Shown here in pieces: positions 56,522 through 64,000 of a stretch of 64,000 bases of DNA. The stretch is taken from positions 186,001-250,000 of the forward strand of contig NZ_QJJK01000003.1 of the NCBI RefSeq assembly GCF_003201475.1, in the 5' to 3' direction. Positions within the stretch are counted from its first letter, which is position 1, and each line of letters opens with the position of its first letter. The notes below the pieces were generated by a model. The model worked only from the letters and a program-made list of their open reading frames with translations, had not been told where the DNA came from and did not search any database. The translations under genes and the position numbers were made by a program. This DNA is from Chelatococcus asaccharovorans (GTDB lineage: Bacteria > Pseudomonadota > Alphaproteobacteria > Rhizobiales > Beijerinckiaceae).

Positions 56522-56572
56522 CGACTGAACATTCCGGGCTGGCTGAACACGTCCAGCCATTTCATTGAAATA

Positions 56573-56591
56573 TCGGCTCTAATCGAGCCGA
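56573..56591. promoter_or_regulatory. Inverted repeat upstream of rsh
   Basis: TCGGCTC-TAATC-GAGCCGA, 7-bp perfect arms, 52 bp upstream of the rsh start and just after the rpoZ terminator, in the space where an rsh promoter would lie. May be an operator or part of the leader; pattern only. Confidence 0.35.
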
Positions 56592-56631
56592 GGACAAGCG
56601 TCACACGGGAGACGTGCGGCATCCGATGCAT

Positions 56632-56660
56632 AAAAAAAGCCCGGACAATGCCGGGCTTTT
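56632..56660 (-). terminator. Rho-independent terminator of rpoZ
   Basis: Stem GCCCGG (56639-56644) with CCGGGC (56651-56656), 6-base loop, flanked by A/T pairs. On the minus strand it is followed by seven T residues, the best intrinsic terminator in the window. It separates rpoZ from rsh. Confidence 0.85.
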
Positions 56661-56691
56661 CGCAACAGGGTTAACGCGAGCGACGCAGATG

Positions 56692-57081
56692 TTATTCGTC
56701 GTCGTCGCTGCCGGCCGGTGGGACAAGGCCTTCGAGACCCCGCAGCAGGTCTTCCTCGCTCATCCGGTCGAAAGCAATATCGGGATCATCGCTCCCGGCA
56801 GACCCCGCGGACGGAGCGAGCAGAGGCACGGCATCGGCCTCGGGCTCGTCCACTTCCACATATTTCTGCATGGAGTGGATCAGATCTTCCTTCAGATCTT
56901 CCGGCGTGAGTTTGGAATCGGCGATCTCGCGCAGCGCCACGACCGGGTTTTTGTCCCTGTCGCGATCGACGGTAAGCGGTGCACCGGCGGAAATCAGCCG
57001 CGCGCGGTGGCTGGCGAGGAGGACGAGCTCGAAGCGATTCTCGACCTTGTCGATGCAATCCTCGACGGTGACGCGAGCCAT
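56692..57081 (-). CDS. rpoZ: DNA-directed RNA polymerase subunit omega
   Basis: 129 residues. The N-terminal [19 protein letters not shown] (19 residues) is the family hallmark, followed by [18 protein letters not shown] and [14 protein letters not shown]. The acidic C-terminal tail ending GSDDDE is usual in alphaproteobacteria. Strong AGGAGG before the ATG. Assists assembly of RNA polymerase and contributes to ppGpp binding in some bacteria; ends at a terminator before rsh. Confidence 0.96.
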   Translation of the reverse strand: MARVTVEDCIDKVENRFELVLLASHRARLISAGAPLTVDRDRDKNPVVALREIADSKLTPEDLKEDLIHSMQKYVEVDEPEADAVPLLAPSAGSAGSDDPDIAFDRMSEEDLLRGLEGLVPPAGSDDDE

Positions 57082-57261
57082 GAGCGCCTCCTTCTATGGC
57101 AAGTCTGACAAATCAGTTTGATCGCGCTGACTACACCGGGCCATCGCCGGATGCAAGGGCGCGATCGGGCCATGCCGCGGTTTTCGGCCTCGCGGCAGGC
57201 CATACCGCACGCACCTTCTCGTGAGGACGGCGGCGGAACGGGGCAGACGCCGACCCCAGCC

Positions 57262-58005
57262 TCAGGGAAAGGCTGGAAGGGCGACGAGTTCATCGCGGAG
57301 GCGCTTGCCTCTCGACTGATAGAACATGGGCACGGGTGCCGCATGCGGCAATCCGGCCTTCAGGCGCAGCGCGAGTTCGTTGAGGATGATCCGCGTGATC
57401 TCCGGCAGGGCGAGCTTCTCGGCTTCCGCGAAGGTCACCCAGGTCACCTCGACAAATTCAGCATCGGGACCGACGAAGCCCGGCACTTCCTGCGCGATCG
57501 CGGTGTCGCGCACGGCGAAAAACCGTGTGTCGAAGCGGCGCGAACGGCCGGGCGGCGTGATCGCACGGGCCACGAAATGCAAGCCCTCCAGCTCTGGAAT
57601 CACGCCGTTGCTGGCAAATGCGCCCCAGGCAGGTGGCGCGTTGTCCGGCGCGCCATAGTCCTTTGAGCCGATGAGGAGGCCCGTTTCCTCGAAGGTTTCG
57701 CGAATGGCGGTGAGCGCCAGCGCCCGAGGATGGTCTGCCGCCCGGCGTTGACTGCGCTCGAGGAGGCGCGCCTCCATCATCCGGTCGAGCGTGCCGACCG
57801 CGCTCATCCGGCGATCATCGGCCTCGAAGGCTCCGCCGGGAAAGACGAACAGGTCCGCCATGAAGACCTGCCGGCTGTGGCGGCGGCCCATGAGGAAGCG
57901 AGGCTTGCGGCGATTGCTGTCGAGAATGATGAGGGTGGCCGCATCGCGCGGCCGCATCACCTGGGCTTTGGGCGGCTCGGCCACCAATGTGTGGGGTTCG
58001 GTCAC
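57262..58005 (-). CDS. NUDIX hydrolase
   Basis: 247 residues with a split Nudix box: VFPGGAFEADD near residue 55, then after about 40 residues ALTAIRETFEETGLLIG with the metal-binding RE-x2-EE-x-G. This spacing is seen in the NUDT19/CoA-diphosphatase-like branch. Hydrolyses nucleoside-diphosphate-linked compounds; substrate unknown. Its start overlaps the DUF983 stop (ATGA); last gene of the rnr-DUF983-Nudix operon. Confidence 0.88.
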   Translation of the reverse strand: MTEPHTLVAEPPKAQVMRPRDAATLIILDSNRRKPRFLMGRRHSRQVFMADLFVFPGGAFEADDRRMSAVGTLDRMMEARLLERSQRRAADHPRALALTAIRETFEETGLLIGSKDYGAPDNAPPAWGAFASNGVIPELEGLHFVARAITPPGRSRRFDTRFFAVRDTAIAQEVPGFVGPDAEFVEVTWVTFAEAEKLALPEITRIILNELALRLKAGLPHAAPVPMFYQSRGKRLRDELVALPAFP

Positions 58006-58466
58006 GGACGATGCTCACTTGCGCCAGGGGGCCTGTCGGCAGGCGCTTCGGAAGGGTCATGCCCGTCAAAGCCATTCCCGCCAAAACCATGCCCGCCGAA
58101 CCCTTGCATGCGCAAGGCCCATTGATGCGCCACGACCATCCCTTTGACAGGTTGCATCAAGGCGAAACAGAGCGCGATCGTCAACAGCGGCCAGACCACC
58201 GCATGCATCCACAAGGGCAATTCCGAGTAGGTCTCGGCCAGGAGAATGGCGCCGCCGACGATATGCCCGACAATGGTGATGACGATATAAGGGGGCAGAT
58301 CGTCCGACCGCTGGGCCCGAAGATCCTCGCCGCAATGGGCGCAGGACGGCACCACCTTCAGGAAGCCTGTGAACAGCCGCCCTTCGCCACAGGCTGGGCA
58401 GCGGCAGCGCAGACCGTTCCGCGCGGCCGGCCACCACGGCCGGGGCAGGCTCTCGTCGCCGAACAT
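58002..58466 (-). CDS. DUF983 family zinc-ribbon membrane protein
   Basis: 154 residues. A zinc ribbon, CRCPACGEGRLF and PSCAHCGEDLR, is followed by two membrane helices (YIVITIVGHIVGGAILL and VVWPLLTIALCFALMQPVKG, the latter ending in the family LMQPVKG). The tail is Gly/His/Pro-rich. Start at 58466 has GGAGG and shares one base with the rnr stop (TGATG); an upstream ATG at 58487 is inside rnr. Found with rnr in many alphaproteobacteria; function unknown. Confidence 0.88.
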   Translation of the reverse strand: MFGDESLPRPWWPAARNGLRCRCPACGEGRLFTGFLKVVPSCAHCGEDLRAQRSDDLPPYIVITIVGHIVGGAILLAETYSELPLWMHAVVWPLLTIALCFALMQPVKGMVVAHQWALRMQGFGGHGFGGNGFDGHDPSEAPADRPPGASEHRP

Positions 58467-60844
58467 CAATCCTCCGCCGGATGCCATGTCGATTTCACCT
58501 TGCCCGCATTCAACGTCTTGGTCCCGGCCGACCGCTCTCGCGGGGCCTTCGTTCCCGTCTTGCCGCGTTTCTCTTTGAACCCACGCTGCTTGCCGCGCAA
58601 CGCGGCCCCGCGTCGCCCCTCGGACAAAAGTTCGAAACGCAACGCCCCCGCGACCGGCGCCGCCTCAAGGAGGCGCACCTCCACCCGGTCGCCGAGACGA
58701 TGGGTCTCGCCGGTGCGGCTGCCGACGAGCGCGTGACGCCCTTCCTCGTAGCGAAAATAATCCGCGCCGAGGGTCGCCGCAGGGATGAAGCCGTCCGCGC
58801 CGGTTTCATCGAGCTTCACGAAGAGCCCCGCCTTGGTCACGCCGGAGATCTGGCCGCTGAACGTGGCGCCGATGCGGTCGGCGAGGTGATGGGCGATGAG
58901 CCGCTCGATGGTCTCGCGCTCGGCCGCCATCGCCCGCCGCTCGGCCGCTGAGATCAAAGCGGACACCTCGGCGAGTTGCTCCGGCGTGGTGCTCGCCGGC
59001 AGGCCATCGGGCCCGAGGCGGCCCGCCTTGATCAGCGCGCGGTGGACGACGAGGTCGGCGTAGCGGCGGATCGGCGAGGTGAAATGCGCGTAGCGGCGCA
59101 GGTTCAGTCCGAAATGGCCGTAATTCTCCGCGGAGTATTCGGCCTGGGCCTGGGTGCGCAGGACCACCTCGTTGACGAAAGCGTTATGTTCGGTCTCCTC
59201 CACCGCGGCGAGAATGCGGTTGAAGAGCGCGGGTTGCAGCGCGCCGGCCTTCGGCAATTTGAGGCCGATGGAGCCGAGAACCTCGCCGAGCGCCCGCATT
59301 TTCTCCAGCGACGGCTCGTCGTGCACCCGGTAGATCAGCGGCGAGTGGGTCGCCTCGAGCGCCTCCGCGGCGCAGACATTGGCGAGGATCATGAATTCCT
59401 CGATCAGCCGGTGCGCGTCGAGGCGAGGCGGCGTCACGATCCGATCGATCGTGCCATCTTGCTTGAGGACGAGCTTGCGCTCCGGCAGTTCAAGCGCCAG
59501 CGGGCCGCGCTGTTCGCGCGCTTTGGCGAGCGTGCCATAGGCGGCCCAGAGCGGCCTCAGCACCGGCTCCAGCAGGACGGCGGCCGGATCGTCGGGCTCG
59601 GCATGGCCGTCGATCGCCGCCTGCGCCTGCTGATAGGCAAGCTTGGCGGCCGAGCGCATCAGGATGCGGTGGAAGGTATGGCGTTTCTTGCGGCCTTGCG
59701 CATCAATGATGATGCGGACGGCAAGGGCTGGCCGGTCTTCATGCGGCTTGAGGGAGCACAGATCGTTCGAGATCCGCTCCGGCAGCATCGGCACCACCCG
59801 GTCGGGAAAATAGACCGAATTGCCGCGCTGCAGGGCATCCTTATCGAGCGCCGATCCGGGCGTCACGTAATGGGCGACATCGGCGATGGCGACCGTCAGC
59901 ACGAAGCCGCCGGGATTGTCGGGATCATCGTCCGGCGCGGCATGGACGGCGTCGTCGTGGTCCTTCGCATCCACCGGGTCGATGGTGACAAGCGGCAGGT
60001 CGCGCCAGTCCTCACGGCCGCGCAGGCTCACCGGTTGGGCGAGTTCGGCTTCCCTGAGAGCGCCGGGGGAAAACGTGTCCGGAATGCCGTGGGTATGGAT
60101 GGCGATGAGGCTGATCGCGCGTTCGGAGCGGATCGAGCCCAGCCGCTCGCGCACCTTGGCCGAGGGCGCGCCGAAGCGCCCATGCCGCGCCACGGAAACC
60201 GCGACGAGGTCGCCATCCTCCGCCTCCGCCGTATCCTCGGGGGCAATAGAGAGCTCACGGCCGAGGCTGCGCTTGTCGACGGCAACGAGACGCCCACCGC
60301 CACCGGCCATGGATCTGAAGATGCCGAGAACCTGCGACTTGGCTTTCTCGATGACCTTGATGACGCGGCCGAGATACGGGGGCCCCTCGTCCTCGCCGCT
60401 CTCCTCGACGCGGACGACGGCGCGATCGCCGACGCCGGGAGGCTTCTGGCCGGGACGCGGACGCCGCGGCATCTGCAGCAGGATCTGCGGCGCCTCGCCA
60501 TGGTCTTCCGCGTTCCATTCGACGGGTTCGGCAAGGAGTTCGCCATCCCGGTCACGGCCGATGATGTCGGCGAGCACCACCGGCGGCAGCACCTCGGCGC
60601 GCGCCAGGCGCTTGCCGCGCCGGCTGACATGGCCCTCGTCCTCGAGCTCCCGCAGCATGCGCTTCAGCCAGATCCGCTGTCCGCCGCCGATGCCGAAGGC
60701 CCGCGCAATCTCGCGCTTGCCGACCTTGCCTTTGGCTTCGGCCAGAAAGGCCATGACGGCTTCCTTGCTGGGAAGATTGCTGTCGGCGCTGCCGGGCGCT
60801 GCCTGTGGCTTGCGGACTTCAGTCGTCTTACGGTGTTTCGGCAC
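58466..60844 (-). CDS. rnr: Ribonuclease R
   Basis: 792-residue processive 3'-5' exoribonuclease. An N-terminal winged-helix region (REIARAFGIGGGQRIWLKRML) and cold-shock domains precede the RNB catalytic domain with VTIDPVDAKDHDDAVHA near residue 290, the four-Asp active site. A C-terminal S1 domain (GATFSGQISGVTKAGLFVKL in part) ends in a basic Lys/Arg-rich tail. GTG start at 60844. Degrades structured RNA and works with tmRNA-SmpB. Confidence 0.95.
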   Translation of the reverse strand: MPKHRKTTEVRKPQAAPGSADSNLPSKEAVMAFLAEAKGKVGKREIARAFGIGGGQRIWLKRMLRELEDEGHVSRRGKRLARAEVLPPVVLADIIGRDRDGELLAEPVEWNAEDHGEAPQILLQMPRRPRPGQKPPGVGDRAVVRVEESGEDEGPPYLGRVIKVIEKAKSQVLGIFRSMAGGGGRLVAVDKRSLGRELSIAPEDTAEAEDGDLVAVSVARHGRFGAPSAKVRERLGSIRSERAISLIAIHTHGIPDTFSPGALREAELAQPVSLRGREDWRDLPLVTIDPVDAKDHDDAVHAAPDDDPDNPGGFVLTVAIADVAHYVTPGSALDKDALQRGNSVYFPDRVVPMLPERISNDLCSLKPHEDRPALAVRIIIDAQGRKKRHTFHRILMRSAAKLAYQQAQAAIDGHAEPDDPAAVLLEPVLRPLWAAYGTLAKAREQRGPLALELPERKLVLKQDGTIDRIVTPPRLDAHRLIEEFMILANVCAAEALEATHSPLIYRVHDEPSLEKMRALGEVLGSIGLKLPKAGALQPALFNRILAAVEETEHNAFVNEVVLRTQAQAEYSAENYGHFGLNLRRYAHFTSPIRRYADLVVHRALIKAGRLGPDGLPASTTPEQLAEVSALISAAERRAMAAERETIERLIAHHLADRIGATFSGQISGVTKAGLFVKLDETGADGFIPAATLGADYFRYEEGRHALVGSRTGETHRLGDRVEVRLLEAAPVAGALRFELLSEGRRGAALRGKQRGFKEKRGKTGTKAPRERSAGTKTLNAGKVKSTWHPAED

Positions 60845-60910
60845 GATGTTGTCCAGACTGAATCGCGAACTGACACAGGTGCGAGGCCCTTGAGGTCTCG
60901 CGGTTAAAAC

Positions 60911-62584
60911 TTAGATCAGGGGCAATGCCCGGCCGATCAGGCGGTCGGTGACAGTCCCGAGATCATTCGCCCCCAAGGGCCATGGCGCCCTGGCGAGCCG
61001 GGTGCGGGCATAGGCCTCCGCGATCTCCGCGGGAGCCGATCCGACAAGAGCCGCCGTGGCTGCAAGCGCCGCGAGCCGCGTCACCGCAAAACGCGCCCGC
61101 GCTTCCGCCTGCGGATCCTTGAGCGCCTCCTCGACGTCCCGGGCAGCTTCGGCGGCGCCAGGCAATCCACGCGTCTCCTCGCCCAGGGTGACGAGTGTGG
61201 CGGCGACGACCTCGGCTTCCTTGCCCGCGGCGCGCATGAGATCCAGCGCCATAACGTTGCCGGCACCCTCCCAGATCGCATTGACGGGCGCCTCGCGATA
61301 GAGGCGCGGCATCGGACTGTCCTCGATATAGCCGTTACCGCCCAGACATTCCATGGCCTCGAAGAGAAAACCTGGCGCGGCCTTGCACAGGGCGAATTTC
61401 ACGACAGGGGTGAGCACGCGCGCCCGTGCCGCCTCGTGCGGGCTCTTCTCGGCCCGGTCGAAGCTCGCGGCGAGCCGCAGCGCGACCGCCGTGGCAGCCT
61501 CCTGCTCGAGGGCGAGATCGGCGAGCACCGCACGCATCGCCGGCTGATCCGCCAGTTTGCGCTGAAAGACCGAGCGGTGCTGGGCGTGATGGATGGCAAG
61601 CGCCGTCCCCATGCGCAGGAGCCCGGCCGAGGCGACCGCACAATCGAGGCGGGTGAACTGCACCATCTTGAGGATCGTGGCGATCCCCTTGTCCTCCTCG
61701 CCGATGCGCCAGGCGAAGGCATCCTTGAACTCGACTTCCGCCGAGGCATTCGAGCGGTTGCCGAGCTTGTCCTTGAGCCGCTGGAAATGGAGCGCATTGA
61801 CATTGCCGTCGGGCCGGAAACGCGGCACGAGAAAGGCCGTCGGTTCCTTGCCGACCTTGGCGAGCACGAGGAAGCCGTCGCTCATCGGCGCCGAGAAGAA
61901 CCATTTATGGCCGGTCAGCTGATATTCGTCGCCACTCGTCGGCACCGCGACGGTCGTGTTGGCGCGCACATCCGTGCCGCCCTGCTTCTCGGTCATTCCC
62001 ATACCGAGCGTGACGCCGCGCTTTTCCCAGAACGGCAGGAAACGCGGGTCATAGGCCCGCGACCGGATAAGGGGCAGCCAGTCCCGCAGGCGATCGGGCG
62101 CGGCCTGCAGGGTTGCGACGGAGGCATGGGTCATCGTCATCGGGCAGACATGTCCGCTTTCGACCTGCGCGGCCACGAAGAGGCGGGCGGCGCGCTCCAC
62201 CTGAGGCATGCGCTGCGCGGGCTCGCCGAGGCCGTTGTCGCGCGGTGCGGCGCTGAGCGTGTCCCAGGTCGAGGCCTGCAGGCCATTCTCGACGCTTGCC
62301 TCCATCAGCCAGTGATAGGCCGGGTGGAATTCGACCGTGTCGGAGCGCCGTCCCGATGAATCATGGGTATGGAGGACGGGAGGATGGATATTGGCGAGAC
62401 GCGCCATGTCGAAGCGCTCTGCCGTGCCCCAGGCCTCGCCGTAGGACAGGAAGCCTCCGCTGATGGCATCGGCGCCATTCTGCCCCAGGGCATCGAGCAG
62501 GGGCTGATCCAGCGCGACCAGATTGACCCCGACGAAGGGTGGCGCCTGATTGAAGACCTCGTTGATTCTCGTCTTGACGGTCAA
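60911..62584 (-). CDS. aidB: Acyl-CoA dehydrogenase, AidB type
   Basis: 557 residues. Typical flavoprotein motifs are GMTEKQGGTDVRAN near 190 and GGNGYIEDSPMPRLYREA near 415, followed by NAIWEGAGNVMALD, all characteristic of AidB-like proteins of the adaptive response to alkylation. There is no convenient ATG; TTG at 62584 is chosen because GGGAGG sits five bases upstream. The open frame continues to 62656. Another acyl-CoA dehydrogenase role cannot be excluded. Confidence 0.88.
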   Translation of the reverse strand: MTVKTRINEVFNQAPPFVGVNLVALDQPLLDALGQNGADAISGGFLSYGEAWGTAERFDMARLANIHPPVLHTHDSSGRRSDTVEFHPAYHWLMEASVENGLQASTWDTLSAAPRDNGLGEPAQRMPQVERAARLFVAAQVESGHVCPMTMTHASVATLQAAPDRLRDWLPLIRSRAYDPRFLPFWEKRGVTLGMGMTEKQGGTDVRANTTVAVPTSGDEYQLTGHKWFFSAPMSDGFLVLAKVGKEPTAFLVPRFRPDGNVNALHFQRLKDKLGNRSNASAEVEFKDAFAWRIGEEDKGIATILKMVQFTRLDCAVASAGLLRMGTALAIHHAQHRSVFQRKLADQPAMRAVLADLALEQEAATAVALRLAASFDRAEKSPHEAARARVLTPVVKFALCKAAPGFLFEAMECLGGNGYIEDSPMPRLYREAPVNAIWEGAGNVMALDLMRAAGKEAEVVAATLVTLGEETRGLPGAAEAARDVEEALKDPQAEARARFAVTRLAALAATAALVGSAPAEIAEAYARTRLARAPWPLGANDLGTVTDRLIGRALPLI

Positions 62585-62875
62585 AGTGGCCTCCCTCGCA
62601 GGGACATGGGATTCTCTGGCCTTGCAAGGCGGACCATGGCAGCTTGCGGAAATCAAGTTTTGCGGTCGAAGCCGGGCTGTTGGGTCCTGAAATTCAAGGT
62701 AGAACAGGGGCGGTCGGGCGCATGGCGGACCGGTCCCGCTGCGCGGTCGGAAGGAAACGAGCAGCCCCCTGCATTTTTCTGTTAAATCGGCCGTGCCGGG
62801 AACGTGCCGCTTGACAGGCCGATGAGGCGATGCGAGAGGGCCCGCCTGTTACGGACATGAGCCCACGGAGCCAGG

Positions 62876-63847
62876 ATGTCGCTCGCACTTACCTTCCCGG
62901 GTCAGGGGAGCCAGGCTGTTGGCATGGGCAAAGCGCTCGCCGAAGCCTTCGCGCCTGCCCGCGCCATCTTCGCGGAAGTCGATGACGCGCTGTCGCAGAA
63001 CCTGTCGGAGCTCGTCTTCGAAGGACCGGCGGAAGAACTCACGCTCACGGCCAATGCCCAGCCTGCCCTGATGGCCGTCAGCATGGCGGTGCTCCGGGTG
63101 CTGGAAGCCGAGGCGGGCTTTGATCTCGCCAGGGACGCCGCTTTCGTGGCCGGGCATTCGCTGGGGGAATATACGGCCCTGGCGGCCGCTGGCAGTCTGT
63201 CGATTGCTGACACGGCGCGTCTCCTGCGCATTCGCGGCGACGCCATGCAGAAGGCCGTGCCGGTCGGCGTCGGGGCCATGGCGGCGCTCCTCGGGCTCGA
63301 TTACCCGGAAGCGGCGGCGATCGCCGCCGAGGCCGCCGAAGGCGAGGTTTGTGCCGCCGCCAATGACAACGGCCCCGGCCAGGTGGTTGTCTCCGGACAC
63401 AAGGCGGCCGTCGAGCGCGCGGTTTTGCTCGCCCAGGCCCGCGGCGCCAAGCGCGCCATCATCCTGCCCGTGTCCGCGCCCTTCCATTGCGCCCTCATGC
63501 AGCCGGCAGCCGATGCGATGCGCGAGGCGCTGGCCTCCGTGACCCTGCTGGCACCACAAGTGCCGCTTGTCGCCAATGTGCTGGCGTCGGCGGTCTCCGA
63601 TCCCGCGGTCATCCGCGGGAGCCTCGTCGAACAGGTCACGGGCACGGTCCGCTGGCGTGAAAGCGTGGCCTGGATGGCGGCCCAGGGCGTTGATTCGTTT
63701 TATGAGCTCGGTGCCGGTAAGGTCCTGACAGGCCTCGCGAAGCGGATCGCTTCCGGGGCAACCGCGACCGCCATCGGCACGCCGGCCGACATCGCGGCAA
63801 TCACGGCGGCAATCACGGCGGCCATCACGGCCGCCCGCGCCGGCTGA
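62876..63847 (+). CDS. fabD: Malonyl CoA-acyl carrier protein transacylase
   Basis: 323 residues; moves malonyl from CoA to ACP at the entry of fatty acid synthesis. Begins LTFPGQGSQAVGMGKALAEA in part; nucleophile in GHSLGEYTAL, catalytic His in SAPFHCALM. The C-terminus carries a 12-bp DNA repeat giving AAITAAITAAITAA. First gene of the fabD-fabG operon leaving the right edge. Confidence 0.95.
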   Translation: MSLALTFPGQGSQAVGMGKALAEAFAPARAIFAEVDDALSQNLSELVFEGPAEELTLTANAQPALMAVSMAVLRVLEAEAGFDLARDAAFVAGHSLGEYTALAAAGSLSIADTARLLRIRGDAMQKAVPVGVGAMAALLGLDYPEAAAIAAEAAEGEVCAAANDNGPGQVVVSGHKAAVERAVLLAQARGAKRAIILPVSAPFHCALMQPAADAMREALASVTLLAPQVPLVANVLASAVSDPAVIRGSLVEQVTGTVRWRESVAWMAAQGVDSFYELGAGKVLTGLAKRIASGATATAIGTPADIAAITAAITAAITAARAG

Positions 63848-63892
63848 TGGGACAAGGCCGGCTTCGCGGCAGAAGCGGAAGGAACAGGTCTG

Positions 63893-64000
63893 ATGTTCGA
63901 TCTCAGCGGCATGAAGATTGTTGTCACCGGCGCGACCGGCGGTATCGGCGGGGCGATGGCCAGGGCCTTGCACGCGCAGGGTGGCGAGGTGGTTCTGTCC
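63893..64000 (+). CDS. fabG: 3-oxoacyl-ACP reductase FabG (partial, C-terminus outside window)
   Basis: Only 36 codons are present. MFDLSGMKIVVTGATGGIG contains the TGxxxGIG nucleotide-binding motif of short-chain dehydrogenases. GGAAGGA precedes the ATG at 63893 and the gene follows fabD by 45 bases, the standard fabD-fabG order, which supports the identification. Confidence 0.85.
   Translation, partial: MFDLSGMKIVVTGATGGIGGAMARALHAQGGEVVLS

Overview
The window is a contiguous, GC-rich (roughly two-thirds G+C by eye) chromosomal stretch of an alphaproteobacterium, most likely Hyphomicrobiales (Rhizobiales) of the Chelatococcus/Bosea kind. The basis is the alphaproteobacterial nuoA-N order followed by birA and RNase J, a NuoE with a long C-terminal tail, a single long Rsh protein next to rpoZ, DUF1467 and DUF983 genes, and dispersed palindromic repeats of rhizobial type. 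The genus cannot be decided from this sequence. I see no rRNA, tRNA, insertion sequence, prophage or CRISPR array.

Layout. 1-7161 is a catabolic/uptake locus: a partial 3-hydroxyisobutyrate-dehydrogenase-like gene and a periplasmic binding protein on the minus strand, a FadR-type GntR repressor, and, divergently, a mandelate-racemase/muconate-lactonizing-type enzyme, two MalF/MalG-type permeases and two unrecognised genes. The ATPase is not in the window. 7326-10868 is a molybdate system (ModE box, modA, modB, modC, modE). Then come tex (11089-13449), an amidohydrolase, a small protein and a ROK-family protein with a Lys/Pro/Ala repeat head. 16730-32233 is the complete 14-subunit respiratory complex I operon, nuoA-N, with two extra genes inside it (a GFA-family zinc protein between nuoC and nuoD, and a small membrane protein between nuoH and nuoI). 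It continues into birA, and RNase J follows after a spacer.

35179-41388 holds small and envelope genes (DUF1467, a small basic protein, a cold-shock protein with a long leader, an SRAP protein, DedA, RlpA, a D,D-carboxypeptidase), with a palindromic-repeat cluster at 36690-37020. 41426-46397 is a tightly overlapping housekeeping operon: tmk-holB-metG-tatD-MBL hydrolase. Next are a short porin-like outer-membrane candidate, an alpha/beta hydrolase, a soluble lytic transglycosylase, dapA and smpB. A minus-strand block follows, read right to left: rpoZ, rsh, NYN protein, uracil-DNA glycosylase. Then a minus-strand rnr-DUF983-Nudix operon, an AidB-type acyl-CoA dehydrogenase and, at the right edge, fabD with the start of fabG.

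The most unusual items are: a chain of three ATGA-linked mini-ORFs joining modB to modC (9236-9296); a palindromic repeat family whose arms covary between two distant loci (5719-5871 and 36690-37020); a short ModE lacking a molybdate-binding domain beside a good ModE box; the ROK protein with a histone-H1-like head; a His/Asp-rich loop in NuoL; and the unassigned gene pair at 5933-7161 in a carbohydrate-type transporter locus.
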